Positions 11,203 through 21,989 of a stretch of 64,000 nt of DNA are shown here, piece by piece. The stretch covers positions 1-64,000 of the forward strand of contig JABANP010000102.1 in NCBI GenBank assembly GCA_013115135.1. The letters are read 5' to 3'. A model generated the notes under the pieces. The model saw only the letters and a program-made list of their open reading frames with translations. It did not search any database and was not told the DNA's origin. This DNA is from Perkinsus olseni. Its lineage: Eukaryota > Perkinsozoa > Perkinsida > Perkinsidae. Positions within the stretch are counted from its first letter, which is position 1. The number at the start of each line of letters is the position of its first letter. A program made the position numbers and the translations under genes.

Positions 11203-12894
11203 GCGTGCATTTGGCGAGGTTGAAAGATTCCTTGTGCGGTTGGTGATGATGTAGCAGATGGTGCGAGGAAGTGGAGAAGTTTACGTAAAATTACGGTTTT
11301 TTTCGGAGGGATTTTCGAAAATTTTTGGCTGGCTCTGGTCTCGGGGAAGTTGATGATACTGTTGGGCATGCGTGCGATTTTCTGGGAATAGATCCCTCGC
11401 ATATCTTGGGTTGACCATGGATGGATATAGAAGAGGTCGAAAGATACGTATCTTTCTGTTCGTCGAGGTGCGGCATCGTTATACAAGACGGGAAGGGGGG
11501 ACTCATCGTCGCAGCGGCCGAGCGCGAAGAGGGTCCGACTGCCAAACGGATGACGATTATGATGATACACTACTAGTGCAATATTGATCAACTTTCTTAA
11601 TGACCGGTGTTGTGTTCATGCGTGCAGATTATTGATACCAACTTTTCCGCAACTTCCAGATGCGCCTCCCTCTCTCTGGTGCGCTGCTGTGGCATGGTGT
11701 TGCGGAGGAGAATCCTGTCGTCCAGCAGGTTGACATTGGCGAGGCCCTCCCTGATAAGCTCTGCCTCCAAGCAGGTAAGGGGTTAACATTGTTATGGCAC
11801 TTCGCAGAAACGGTCACATTTTTTTAAGATCATCGCGGCGACTAGCGTGTCGAAAAAACAGATTGCAACCCCTTACGAGGCGAGGTTAACTCTTCTCTTC
11901 TTTATTCCAAAAGATTGTGGAGTACTGAGTAAAATTCTGTAAAAACTGGGAAAAATGACCGTACACCGCCCCGCACGCATACACACGATTGTCTCCTGCG
12001 GCGGACTACCGTGGATTTTCCTTCGACACACGGAGTGTATCGATTACTTTATTTCGTGCTTCGTTGCATTTCCACCTTGCAGGGTGAAGAACGGGTGTGT
12101 CGTCCAGCCAAGGACCGTTTTCTTGCCCTCAGCAACGACGTCCAATGGCAACTTTTATGAGACCGAGGAAGCCCCATCGGTGGTGGTTGGGGAGGGGTTG
12201 TATAAGGACCTCGTCGCTAGAGCACGGGTGAGTCTGGATTTGGGAACAACTGCATGCCAGAAGCGGCGGCCTCGTGCGAAGTTCTGGCTTTAACGCGCCC
12301 ATCGATGTGCAGTATCTCGCTGCGGGGGATGTAGTAGTAGAACGCAACATACGTAGATTGGGCTCATAGTGAAGGAGATAGAGCGAGGAGTAGTCGACAG
12401 AATTGGAGTTAATGACGGGACACTGGTATGATAAAGCTAGTGAGCACACAGTTTATTCAAGTTATGTTACATAAACTCATGTAGACAGTCGAGGTAAAGC
12501 TCGCGCGACGCCCGACGGTGCCTGCTCTTCCGCCCTGCCAATCCGAGCAGCTCAATTGTGTGATGTAGACAGTTCACAGGGCTGCTCGGAAGAGCATCGA
12601 AAAAAGAATCTTTCTTTGTGCGTCTTTGGTAGTCCTCAGCGGAGGCCCAGCACGACCGGGTCATACAACAGCTGCACGCCGAGTTGACTGATCATGGCAA
12701 AAGTGTGGGGGAAGCAGGCGGAGCGAAGCACGGCAAATCGGCGGGGGGAAAGGTTAAACAAGTTGGAGAGGCTGAGAGAACTGAAGGACAGCACTTTCCA
12801 ATTCTGTGAGTTTGGCGGAATCTTGCAAGCTTGTAACTTCTTGCATTTCCTCAACGCGAATTTACTGATCGTCTGATGGTTGCTGTTCGATAAG
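11203..12894 (+). other. Short unassigned exon-like segments between kinase and antiporter
   Basis: Exon-like pieces exist but no family is recognised. One is around 11658-11775, containing MRLPLSGALLWHG and NPVVQQVDIGEALPDKL and ending at a good donor AAGCAG/GTAAGG. One is around 12084-12229, containing GNFYETEEAPSVVVGEGL and ending ARG/GTGAG. One is at 12694-12755, starting MAKVWGKQAERS, highly basic, and possibly the first exon of the antiporter. I cannot join these confidently. Confidence 0.3.
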
Positions 12895-15775
12895 ATTCAT
12901 AATCATCGCGGTGAGCGGTGGAATCTTTCTGTGCTGGGTGTGCGCCAACTTGGCTAAGTTTCTCCCTCCAACAGTCGCCGTCTTCAAGCTGGGCATGGTA
13001 AGATACTCCAAATCGATCACGTGATCGATTGTGATCCAGTTACTAGCTGTACTAATTCATCACGTGCCGCTGCATCGGTGGGGTGTGCTCGGCGACAGCA
13101 TCCAGACGTGAGGACTCGGTCTGTGGAATTTCGTGGCGAGTGACGCTTCAGATGGCTCACGGTGGATCCCCATCTGATGTGTTTTGTCTTCATCCCCATG
13201 CTCATGTTCGGCGACGTCCTTGCCCTCGACGCCAATCTGGTCCGGGGCGGGTTGCTGCAGTAAGTGCCTCGACGCTCTTCGTGGCGAATACTCTCGGGGT
13301 CTTTCGAGAAGAGAAAAAGCGGCAGATGAAATATTAGGAGATTGGTCGAAATAATACTGAAAAACTTTCCGTCGATTTTTTCGTGTCGAAATTTTCTGAT
13401 TACTTGGAAATTTTGAATGCTATTTTGATGACAGCGCGTTTTTGCTGAGGCTCATGTTATTATCGGTAGTAGGACGGAATCTTCTTGAGCGGGTTCAGCA
13501 CGGGTCATTTTGTGCTCTCGGGTTGCCCGTTGTACACCCCTCGACAAAATCTTATCGTGCGGCGTAGAATGCGATGATGGAACTGCATTGGAGCCTGAAA
13601 CCTGAGTCTAATACCTTAATGCATGTCCCACACCAACGCTGCCAGCCCGCTGAAGTACAGCAGCGCCTCGCCTTGTCAACGCCACACAATCTGAGAACGT
13701 CCTTCTACTTTAAATGGCACAGGCAATTCTGTTTCCTGCCTTAGCTGCTGTGTTCATAGCTTTTTACTATCCCAGGGTCATACCACTCCGCGCCGGATTC
13801 GTAGGCATCATGTGATAAATATCAAGATATCACGCGCTATCTGAAAACGCGAAGCTGACCCGTTCTCCATTCCCTGCCTACGGCGAATTTTGAACTGAAA
13901 TCCCCACTCTCAGAGCCGCCTTGATGGCCACCCTGGGCTTCCTCATCTCGGCCTTCCTCTCCTCCCTACCGACACGGTGAGGTGGTGGACGCCCGTCGTG
14001 CTGGCTTGCCGCCGAAGGTTGTGGAGCAGGTTCCTGCCATCAACGCGTAATTGGCCGGTGGCTTTGAGTGTTTGCTTCGGGGCTGTGGTGTCGGGAACAG
14101 AACCAACTGCGGCTATCTGGATCCTCAGGGCTCTCGGATGTAGGCCAATTCCGGCTGGGAGCTCTTTTCTGCCATTTTTGGACGATTAATTCCTGCCAGG
14201 GCAGCCATAAGCGCTTTGCCTTTCATCGCCATCGCGGCTGATTATCTTCGCTGTTTGGGTTGCGGAGGCTTCGGGGGTGGAGCATGATTGAGATGCTGTT
14301 GAACGATTTTTCACCTACAATCTTTTTCTAATGCTGGAGCGTCCCAATCTTGGCAGACTAGGAGCTATCGGTCGCTATCGATCGCGTGATCGATTAGTCT
14401 GTCCGGTCCATCATCGGTGTGTTGGTCTCAGCTACTCAGCGTTTGAAGACCTTGATGGAGACGGAGAGCCTGTTGGGCGATGGGATGCTCATCGTGCTAT
14501 ACTCGGTGGCCAAGACCGAGCTGGATGATCAAGTCTCACCATACGGACCACGTATGCCAAACGAGGGGAGATGAGTTTTGCCTATCGCGCCCGCCCTGCT
14601 GATCGATTTGATCCGTGGCTCTCTCCCTTCAGTCGATATTGCTGTGTATGTGGTCCGTGCTGTGATTGGATCGGCATCACTCGGTATGCTACTTGGTATA
14701 CACGGACTAACGGCCTTGGCGCACATCAGCAACAGGTATCATTTAATCTGACGCTGCTGTTCACTTCACCACTATTCCCGTCAGCCACCCGCACGCCGTT
14801 GATCGCTATGAGCATTCTCTTCCTCCTACTATCGCAGCCGTCCGCTCAGTGAGCGTCACGCGCCACGAAATTATGGGATAGGTTCGGTCAGTATGATCTG
14901 ACGCTACAGACCACCATAACGCTCGTTACGGCCTACGCCTCCTTCTTCATCGCGGAGGTCTACTTCGGGATGTCGGGGGTCATCACGACCTTCACAGCTG
15001 GCATGATACTCTCTTGGAGGTGAGCACGATGGAAATTACCGCGCGCCACGAAATTATTATCCTCAGGATGCGGCCGCTGTTAATAAGCAGCGAGGCTGTC
15101 GACTCGTTCTGGTCGGTGATGGAGTTCGTGTCGAACGCGGTCGTGTTCTTCCTGGGTGGAGTCCTCTTCGGCGATGCCTGCTACCGTGCGCAGCCGATAG
15201 AATTCCTTTGGTGAGCAGCATTGGCATGATGGCTCGTGGCATGCGAGACAACTTGGGAAAAGGACTCGGCGTTCGTCTTCCGAGAATAAGATGAATTACG
15301 AGGAAACTTAACGCATCTTAGTTTGGCCCTGGCAGAGCGTAGTGAGGTTGGTTAGAACTTCATAGCCCGTACCTTCGTCCTGTGACTAAGCACGATCGTG
15401 GAATTTTCAACAGGTTTGTTCCCTCTCTGGTTGGTCAGGTTGTTGGTGTTGTATCTTGCAACCATCGCTAGCCGAGCTATAATGGTCTTCACCTTATCCC
15501 CTCTGATAAATGCGGTCGGTGAGAAGTAATTGCGCATTGCATGCTGGTTGCGGGGGTAGAACCAGGGACCTCTCGGTCATTAGATACTCGTGGAAGGAGC
15601 TCACGCTATCAGCCTGGAGCGGCGGCTTGCGAGGTGACTCGCCAAGTTGAGCGCGTCGTTCGCTTTTCGCTAAACCCATGTTCAGGAGGGGTGTCCATGG
15701 CTCTGGCCGTCTCGCTGTCCCGTTCGACATTCCTCGATGAGGACCAAGCCACTCAAGTCTTCTTCTATTATGGAG
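12895..15775 (+). CDS. Na+/H+ exchanger (CPA1 family), 13+ exons, ends incomplete
   Basis: Phase-consistent exons: 12895-12997, 13040-13107, 13152-13259, 13914-13976, 14030-14139, 14432-14551, 14633-14735, 14786-14848, 14892-15019, 15067-15185, 15414-15525, 15584-15633, 15686-15775. Visible CPA1 landmarks in order: FVFIPMLMFGDVLALDANL (TM3 region), LLQAALMATLGFLISAFL, FGAVVSGTEPTAA (family: A-T-D-P), LKTLMETESLLGDGM (family: G-E-S-L-L-N-D-G), TTITLVTAYASFFIAEVYFG, EFVSNAVVFFLGGVLFG, LYLATIASRAIMVFTLSPL, WSGGLRGGVSMALAVSL. Such proteins exchange Na+ for H+ across a membrane. The ion-site Asp of A-T-D-P is Glu, and the Asn of the N-D pair is Gly. The conserved Arg of GGLRG is present. First exon(s) and the cytoplasmic tail after 15775 were not resolved. 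Confidence 0.85.
12998..13039 (+). repeat. 42-nt intron built around a 20-bp palindrome
   Basis: GTAAGATACTCC, then the perfect palindrome AATCGATCACGTGATCGATT (13011-13030), then GTGATCCAG. The palindrome is nearly half of the intron. Flanking exons read FKLGM and LLAVLIHHV in phase 0. Confidence 0.75.
13108..13151 (+). repeat. 44-nt antiporter intron, AATTTCGTGGCG core
   Basis: GTGAGGACTCGGTCTGTGG, then AATTTCGTGGCGAGTGACGC, then TTCAG. Splicing joins GDSIQ, the split Thr codon and WLTVDPHLM. Same core and orientation as the kinase intron at 10962-11008. Confidence 0.85.
14377..14394. repeat. Intronic ATCGATC...GATCGAT palindrome (copy 3)
   Basis: ATCGATCGCGTGATCGAT lies inside the antiporter intron 14140-14431. 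It is related to the palindromes at 8724-8743 and 13011-13030. Confidence 0.6.
14849..14891 (+). repeat. 43-nt antiporter intron, antisense CGCCACGAAATT core
   Basis: GTGAGCGTCACGCGCCACGA, then AATTATGGGATAGG, then TTCGGTCAG. It is the reverse orientation of the core seen at 13108-13151. Splicing in phase 0 joins TIAAVRS to YDLTLQTTITL. Confidence 0.8.
15020..15066 (+). repeat. 47-nt antiporter intron, antisense CGCCACGAAATT core
   Basis: GTGAGCACGATGGAAATTAC, then CGCGCGCCACGAAATT, then ATTATCCTCAG. Splicing joins AGMILSW to MRPLLISSE in a consistent phase. Confidence 0.85.
15526..15583 (+). repeat. 58-nt antiporter intron with an antisense tRNA T-arm
   Basis: GTAATTGCGCATTGCATGCT, then GGTTGCGGGGGTAGAACC, then AGGGACCTCTCGG, then TCATTAG. 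It reads as the reverse complement of the tRNA-like intron 10809-10876, including the GCATGC word next to the acceptor-stem side. Splicing joins NAVGEK to YSWKELTLSAWSGGLRG, so the intron is firm. Confidence 0.85.
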
Positions 15776-17150
15776 GTGATCAAACTGTTCGGGAATCGGG
15801 CCCGCTTCTTTCGACGCGACCGAGAGTTGGACGATCGTCCGCGAGCTATAGTACGGTCATAGTTGTCATCATTCCTCGGGAGAATGGCTGGAGTTTCTTG
15901 ATACTTGGGCCTGCCACTAGCTCATGTTTATCATGTTTATCACGAGTGACTCAGGCTACGGTTAAGTTCGATCACACAACATGTGTAACCTGCAGGATGA
16001 CGGCTGCAGAGTTTACGGAGGCTCTTTTGGCTAGGGGTGTGAGACAGAATTTCTGTCACAGAAACCTTCGGTTGGTCCTTGCCTTCCGTGCTAGTGTCTC
16101 ATCAGACGCCCACCCTCGTTACAGCCAGCAATGGGAGAACATTTTCCCCCAGGGGCCCGCCTCTTATCGAAGGATGACACTCCTAGCACTTTGTTCAGGG
16201 TTGTTCGACCAGTGATGTGGATGGCAGGTCGAAGCATGTGACGGGATTGAGCATGCCAATGCCCGTGTGCTCGCCCCGCAAGGTGGCCTGGATACCACCG
16301 AATTGGCATTATGCTGAAGAGCTGGTCGGAACTAGCTCGAGGGATCATACTAAAAGTCCAGTGTCGAATGCAATCAAATCAGCAAGATAATGGAAGGAGG
16401 CTACACACTGAGCACCTGCGGCATTCCCTGGCCCCTGTACAGGGCGATGTGGGTGGCGTGGACGAGGGGCAACGTGAGACAGCGAGACTTGCCGCACACA
16501 GCGCAGAGTCTGCACGCAGCGGTTAAAAGCTAGAAGCCATCATTATTCGAACTCTGGCTTACATATGGGCAGGGGGAATGAGTAACTTTATCTATAGGAT
16601 GGAGAAAGTCACTGATGCCAAGCAATTCGGACTTCAAGCTGGTTAACTCTAACCGGTGAATGATGAGCTCAAGCAGTAATCGTCGCGGAGACGGAGCGGA
16701 GCAATTGGCAGAATACACTTTCGTGGCACACTAGTTGGCTTGCAGTGCCTCTGGTGCTTGGCAGAACCACCGGATGCTGATAGCGCAAGACTGTTTATCA
16801 TGGAGGCTGGCTGAACAAGCCAGGCTCAGCGTGTGCTCAAGTTGCGTTAATTCAACCGTGTTCGAATTTTTCCGTGCCGCACGGGTGGAGGATATACTGA
16901 TCTCCTGAGTAGTGCAAGTGTTAAAAAGTTCAAACATGTCGTTTCCGTGAGTTTTCCTGTAATCTAGTCCCAGGAAATGGTATGATTTTATATGCTCAGG
17001 CCTAGCATGGATGAGTTTGATCGTCAATGCGATGACCTGTGGACCTCTAGTGGACTTCCTCGGTCTCTCCCATCCGCAAGTGAGTTAAACCACAGGGATA
17101 AACGCCCGAGGAATCACCTGATTTCAATTCAGTTCTCCGTAGTGATCAAA
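15776..17150 (+). other. Unresolved stretch after the antiporter
   Basis: The C-terminal part of the antiporter should lie here, but no continuation of the membrane domain could be read with confidence. There are several short open segments, for example around 15956-16050 (containing TAAEFTEALLARGVRQ). No other family is visible on either strand. Confidence 0.3.
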
Positions 17151-19967
17151 ATGGAAGCTGTGAGAGCTCGGCTGCGCGACGCGATCTACGGACATGGACC
17201 AACGGGTGGGGCGGATGAACCAAATCTCATCGACCCTCGCAGATTTCGGCTGCCTTCTAGGCCCGGTGGAAGAGCTGTGCCCGAGCACGTGGAAGTATCT
17301 TCATGCTCAGCCAGAGGCTGTGTTGAATAGCTTGTTGCAGCACAGGTCGAGCATCACTGGAGGACAACTCTATCATTACAAACCGAGTAACATCAGTACC
17401 TTCCGAGATTTCCCTCGGAGAGACGTCCGTAGATCCCACATTCCGGAAGTCCGTAGCGACGCTAAACTCGACAGAGGACTTAGGCTCTCAGTCGTCCGTG
17501 GAGGCCTCCAGCTCTGAGCTTCTGAGTACACAACGAGAAACCTACCTGAATGTGCTGGGTGAGCTCTCTTCAGTTGCCACTGCAGAGGTTAAACCTCTGA
17601 GGTTTGTATGGCCTTTCGCAGTGGGGGGGCGTTCGGTGTCACATTCATGTCGATCGGGTTTATCCAGAGTATTTGCTTGACGTGAGCTCGTTCCGGGAAT
17701 GAGTAGACTAGTTCATGAAATCAGTAACGCAGTGCGATGGCATTGCCACAGGCATGTGTAACTCAACCGTGTTGCTGCCTCCGCTCGGACACGCAGCTTG
17801 GTCGGTGAGCATCTAAAGAGGGGGAAACTTTTTCGCTCGCCTTGATATATCAGTAACCGTTTCGGATATGACCGTTTCGAGTCAACAAGTGATGTATGAA
17901 GATGATATCTATACTCTGTTAAAGGTTTCTAAATTCGTGTTAGGCTGCCAGGTATAAAAATTAGTCGAATTTGCTCAGGAAAAATGCACGCTCCTTCTAT
18001 TGCCACTGCCCTCCTCTCATCTCAGCCAGTTTCTACGCGCGAGCCTTGAAGGACGAGATCGTCCCTGGCCAACCGGAGATTGCCGGCCTACTGCTCAGGA
18101 CGGTTGAAGACGCCAAAATGAAGGTGTGTTCCGCCAAGCATCAGCAGGCCGAGCTTCTGCCGCTCCTCTCCGACGCGAAATGCCCGTTGTACGAAATTCT
18201 CGCGTGGACCGGCGTGGCCCCACTGCCAGTAGGCAACTCGGCTGCGTTCCGCTTTCCTTCAGGTCTTCGTCGGCCTTCGTGACTGGAAGGCTGTTCAGAA
18301 TTTGCTCAGGGTTGGGCGAGATAAGCACACTCATATGAGGAACGCCATGGTGGGTACATGAGATTTCGCGAAAATATGGTATGGATTTTTCGTGAGTGGA
18401 CAGTTTGAGTGAACTTTCTTCTATCAGATACTCCATCTCTTCATGGAATGTAGTCGGAAAACCGTGGAGGTAAGGTGGAGTCGGGGTGGCTGTGGGCCAA
18501 TAGCTCGCGGGAGAGGACAACAGCGTCGTCATAAAGAATTTAACTACCAAACTTGTGAATACACACGGTAAATGGTGGTGAATCGTTGTTAGTGTAGATA
18601 ACTCAACAAGAGTCGTTTATAGTGGTTCTTGAGTTATAACTACAGTAATAACAGTAATACGTAAGCTAGGCTAGCAAGGGAGACAGTCACAAAGGGTGAG
18701 ACACTCAATTGTGTACAACTTCTTTCACAATCGTCACCTGTAACGATGCCTTTTTTCGTCTTCAATTCAGCATTACTCAGTAAAACCCTTCGAATCATGA
18801 GTTGTAATTAGGGCTCTATGGAATCGTGTGAAGAGGGCCATCTGGGACTTACAAATGGGAAGAACGTCATACCCGAAAAATTCAATCGTGGAATTTGTCG
18901 TGTTGCATACCATTTTTGAGTATCTTTCGCTTTGCAGCTGCGATTGGTATCTTCCTTCGTCAGGCAGTGACAGAGTTACTCTGTCCGAGCAGCGATAAGG
19001 AGCATGACCAGCAGCAGGAAGGCAGCAAAATAGTCGAGCAGCTGAATAAGGTCTTCGACAACTTGAAGGCAAGCCGTTTTGGCGATCCTGTCAGGCTTCT
19101 GCCGATCTGACAATCCGCAGGGAACTCGACTGAAGGTCTCACATGCGAAATGTGTATACTCGCTGGCCGTTTCACTTCGCTTCCAGTGGGACCAATTTCT
19201 ATTTCCTGAGAGAATCCAGCAAACTCATTCATGTGCTGGTTAGAGGTATCGATTATCATAGAGGATTGTTTAGAACTTTCTTTGGACTTGCTAGGGAATA
19301 TCTCATGATTCGAGATGCCAATCTGTGTCTCTAAATATCTCCTACCCTGAGGAAGCTCTCTCGAATGGTGATTCTCAGCCAGTGTGGACCAACGTCCGTT
19401 CGGAAGTGGAAGAGAATCTTGGAGAAGCAGAGGCCCTGCTGGGTCGGATGCCCGCGAGAATTGTTCATCTCTCGCACAGGTGAGGCGTCTCCCGGAAGCT
19501 TCCAATTTGATCAGCGTAGAGACTCGTGAGCTCGTTGGGCATGGTACACGATTCTATCACCAAGAATTGCCTTTGAATTATTCAACAACAGCTGTCGTGT
19601 TCGCGAAGCTGCATCTTGAGGGAGGTCACTTGTATTCGCCTGTCTATCGCAAAAGCGTGTATGCGGTGATGCAAGACAGCAGGTATCAGAAGGTCGGAGA
19701 GGTCATCCAGCGGCTACAAGCTGAGCTTTCCCGTATCATCGACTCGGGTATCCTCGACCAGACAGGTAGAGTGGTTTCGTTGTTCTGGAGAACTCTTCAT
19801 TGGCGGCTTCCACAGAGGCTCAGTCGGTGCTAGAGCATATAGATGAGGATATCCACCGTTTGCAGAACAGCATGGACTTGCCGGGGAGAAGCCCGAACCT
19901 TCTGGTGTAGGAAGACTTCCACGTCACTGCGCCACGAAATTGTATGAATCATCAGGAGGAAGAATGA
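17150..19967 (+). CDS. Multi-exon helical/coiled-coil protein, function unknown
   Basis: A series of exon-like segments with good splice sites. They are ~17186-17344 (ADFGCLLGPVEELCPSTWKY), ~17440-17560 (Ser-rich), ~18030-18120 (PEIAGLLLRTVEDAKMK), ~18960-19108 (GSKIVEQLNKVFDNLKA), ~19385-19480 (NVRSEVEENLGEAEALLG), ~19600-19765 (VGEVIQRLQAELSRIID) and ~19800-19904 (SVLEHIDEDIHRLQNS). The last intron (19905-19955) is followed by three Glu codons and TGA at 19965-19967. The helical heptad-like content suggests a structural or tethering protein. No family recognised, and the exon joins are only partly checked. Confidence 0.45.
19905..19955 (+). repeat. 51-nt intron, antisense CGCCACGAAATT core
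   Basis: GTGTAGGAAGACTTCCACG, then TCACTGCGCCACGAAATT, then GTATGAATCATCAG. It shares 16-18 nt with the introns at 14849 and 15020. The donor could also be the GT two bases downstream. Confidence 0.65.
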
Positions 19968-20122
19968 CATCTCGCTGGAGGACGAGTAAACATCAGGATC
20001 CCATGCTTGTTGTTGTCATTTCCGAGGTATCATGAGAGTGGAAGATCGCGTTGCAGTGGGCCCTAACGGCTGACGGGAAGGGGGATGGACTCTGATTTCT
20101 GCAGTGTTTATTGGTTGTCTTC

Positions 20123-20917
20123 ATGGCTAAGTCACCGGAGAAGTCCGCGGTGCATTCTTGTTTGTGCTGTTTTCCTCGAGGGCGTTTGAGCCCTGTTCCT
20201 GAGAGCTCCAATGGCGGTAGCATCATATGGCATGGCGGATTGCCGTACAGAATTGAAGACGATGTTATGGAAGCGAAGAACGAGCAGTACAAGTACGTCG
20301 AGACTGATGTTGAGTTGACAGAAGAAGTGTCCTTGAGAGTGATGGAACAGCCGGACAGACCGTCGATCGCCGCGGTCCTTTGGCCCAGTGGAAGATTACT
20401 CGCTCGAGCGATTATTGAGGGTCGGGTTCCGCTGCCTTCTCGCGGCAGAGTGATCGAAATCGGTGCTGGTGTGGGGCTGCCGAGCCTAGCGGCAGCGAAG
20501 AAGTATCCTGAGCTCGACGTGACAGTCACTGATCGGCCTGAGGTTCTAGGCTTGATATCTGCAAACATCGAGGCCAACAGGTTACAAGGGCATGCGCGAG
20601 CTGAGGCATTTGACTGGTCGAACAGAGCTCATCATGACAAGATTCGCGCGCAGATGTGGGACGTGGTACTGGCGGCGGATGTGGTTTACTTTGAGGAGCA
20701 GGATCCCTTGCTGTATGCTCTCTCGGCTGTGGCCGAGGACCGCCCTGAGACTTTGGTCGTTTTGGCGTACAGGACTCGGACACCTGAGGATCTTGAATAC
20801 CTTCAGAGTCGAGTGCTGTCGGCGTTCAGCTTGGTGGACAGATTCCCGATGGAGGCTCCGGGCTGCGGGCGATCGGAGATACTGTCTCTCAGATGGAGAG
20901 GCGATAGGAGTTGTTGA
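20123..20917 (+). CDS. METTL21-type protein lysine methyltransferase
   Basis: About 264 residues from ATG 20123 (an in-frame TTG at 20111 is less likely). It has a class I SAM-dependent methyltransferase core. Motif I is VIEIGAGVGLPSLAAAK, motif II the acidic VTVTDRPEVL, followed by ISANIEAN. The post-motif strand is WDVVLAADVVYFEEQDPL, which matches the D-x-x-Y signature of the methyltransferase-16 (METTL21/EEF1A-KMT) family. LWPSGRLLARAI before motif I is the usual W-P-x-x-x-L lead-in. Members methylate lysines of chaperones or translation factors; the substrate here is unknown. Single exon in what I can see. Confidence 0.8.
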   Translation: MAKSPEKSAVHSCLCCFPRGRLSPVPESSNGGSIIWHGGLPYRIEDDVMEAKNEQYKYVETDVELTEEVSLRVMEQPDRPSIAAVLWPSGRLLARAIIEGRVPLPSRGRVIEIGAGVGLPSLAAAKKYPELDVTVTDRPEVLGLISANIEANRLQGHARAEAFDWSNRAHHDKIRAQMWDVVLAADVVYFEEQDPLLYALSAVAEDRPETLVVLAYRTRTPEDLEYLQSRVLSAFSLVDRFPMEAPGCGRSEILSLRWRGDRSC

Positions 20918-21989
20918 GTTGCTCTACGTTACTGTTGTGTTGGTGAAATGAATATGTTTGGGATGTTCATTATCATAGGTCTGTTTGTAGCTGCGGTGAG
21001 CGCCGGAACCTCCGCCATGGCATGTATCCTCTGCAGTAACGACGAGTCTTAAACTCCGGGCGCAAACTCCGTACCGGGCGTGTATCGGGGTGTCAGCTCA
21101 CAGCACACTGTTCGGTGAGACTCACAGTGTAGGTCAGTGAGTCTGTCAGACTCGCACCTTGTGACTCACTGACTGTGAGCCACCTAAGCCTTTAAGGCTT
21201 ATCCTCAGTTCAGAGTCGCTCAGCTGGCTTCCGCGGCTCATTTATGCACGAAAAGGCTGACTTGCATAACGGTTTGGGTCGGTCGGCAGGGTCCGGTAAT
21301 TTTCGCGCGCCCATAACATAACAATGGATGATGAAACGGTTCTGAAACGGTGTTAATCGATTTTCACTCTCATTATACCTTTCGAGTTTCATTGATAGCC
21401 TCTCCTTATTAAGCAAGTTATGTCGCAAAAGGTTCGCACTGTACACATATTTTTGCTATATTTTGACTGTAATTTGCTTCTGATTCTGCGGGGTGCATTT
21501 TGACCTGAGTAACAGAGTGACCTGAGATCGCTGTGAGTGGCTGCGTTTAGCAAAGAGCGTGATCAAATTGTATGGCCCGTCAAGACGCTCTGGAACCGAC
21601 GGAGTATCACAGGCTGTCGCGATATTTCTTTGAAAATACGGCTGAACAAGTCTCTTGGACTCTCGAGTACATCACAGCACAGCAGCTGGCCACAGCGTGA
21701 GGTTCCGCTCGAACCGTTCAAAGACCCGCATGGGGCCAGAGGTGTCAGATGAGGTGAGGATGGACATTTCTCGCTCGCCTCGGGCGTGCTCCTGTGCCAT
21801 CAACCGAGCTGGGTATCGTTTCCATAGGTCGGTCGTGGTCTTGTGTCTCGCATATTGCGAAAGCCGCGTTTCATCGCAAAGCGCTAGCTGTACTATGTGC
21901 ACTCTCGGGTTTTCGTGGAACGTGAAAGAAGCCTTAGCTTTGTCGTCTCAGCCTTGGGGAGATTTTACAACGTTCATTCCGTCGAATTG
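20918..21989. other. Intergenic stretch with imperfect hairpins
   Basis: No gene recognised. 21118-21180 forms a long imperfect hairpin (CTCACAGT/ACTGTGAG, GTCAGTGAGT/ACTCACTGAC). Inside it is the one-base-spacer palindrome GAGTCTG-T-CAGACTC at 21139-21153. Confidence 0.5.

Noticed and set aside
21897..21989. Upstream extension of family A copy 1
   Set aside because: The longer frame has no ATG-led signal peptide; ATG 21990 gives a clean leader directly before the conserved EDVYC.
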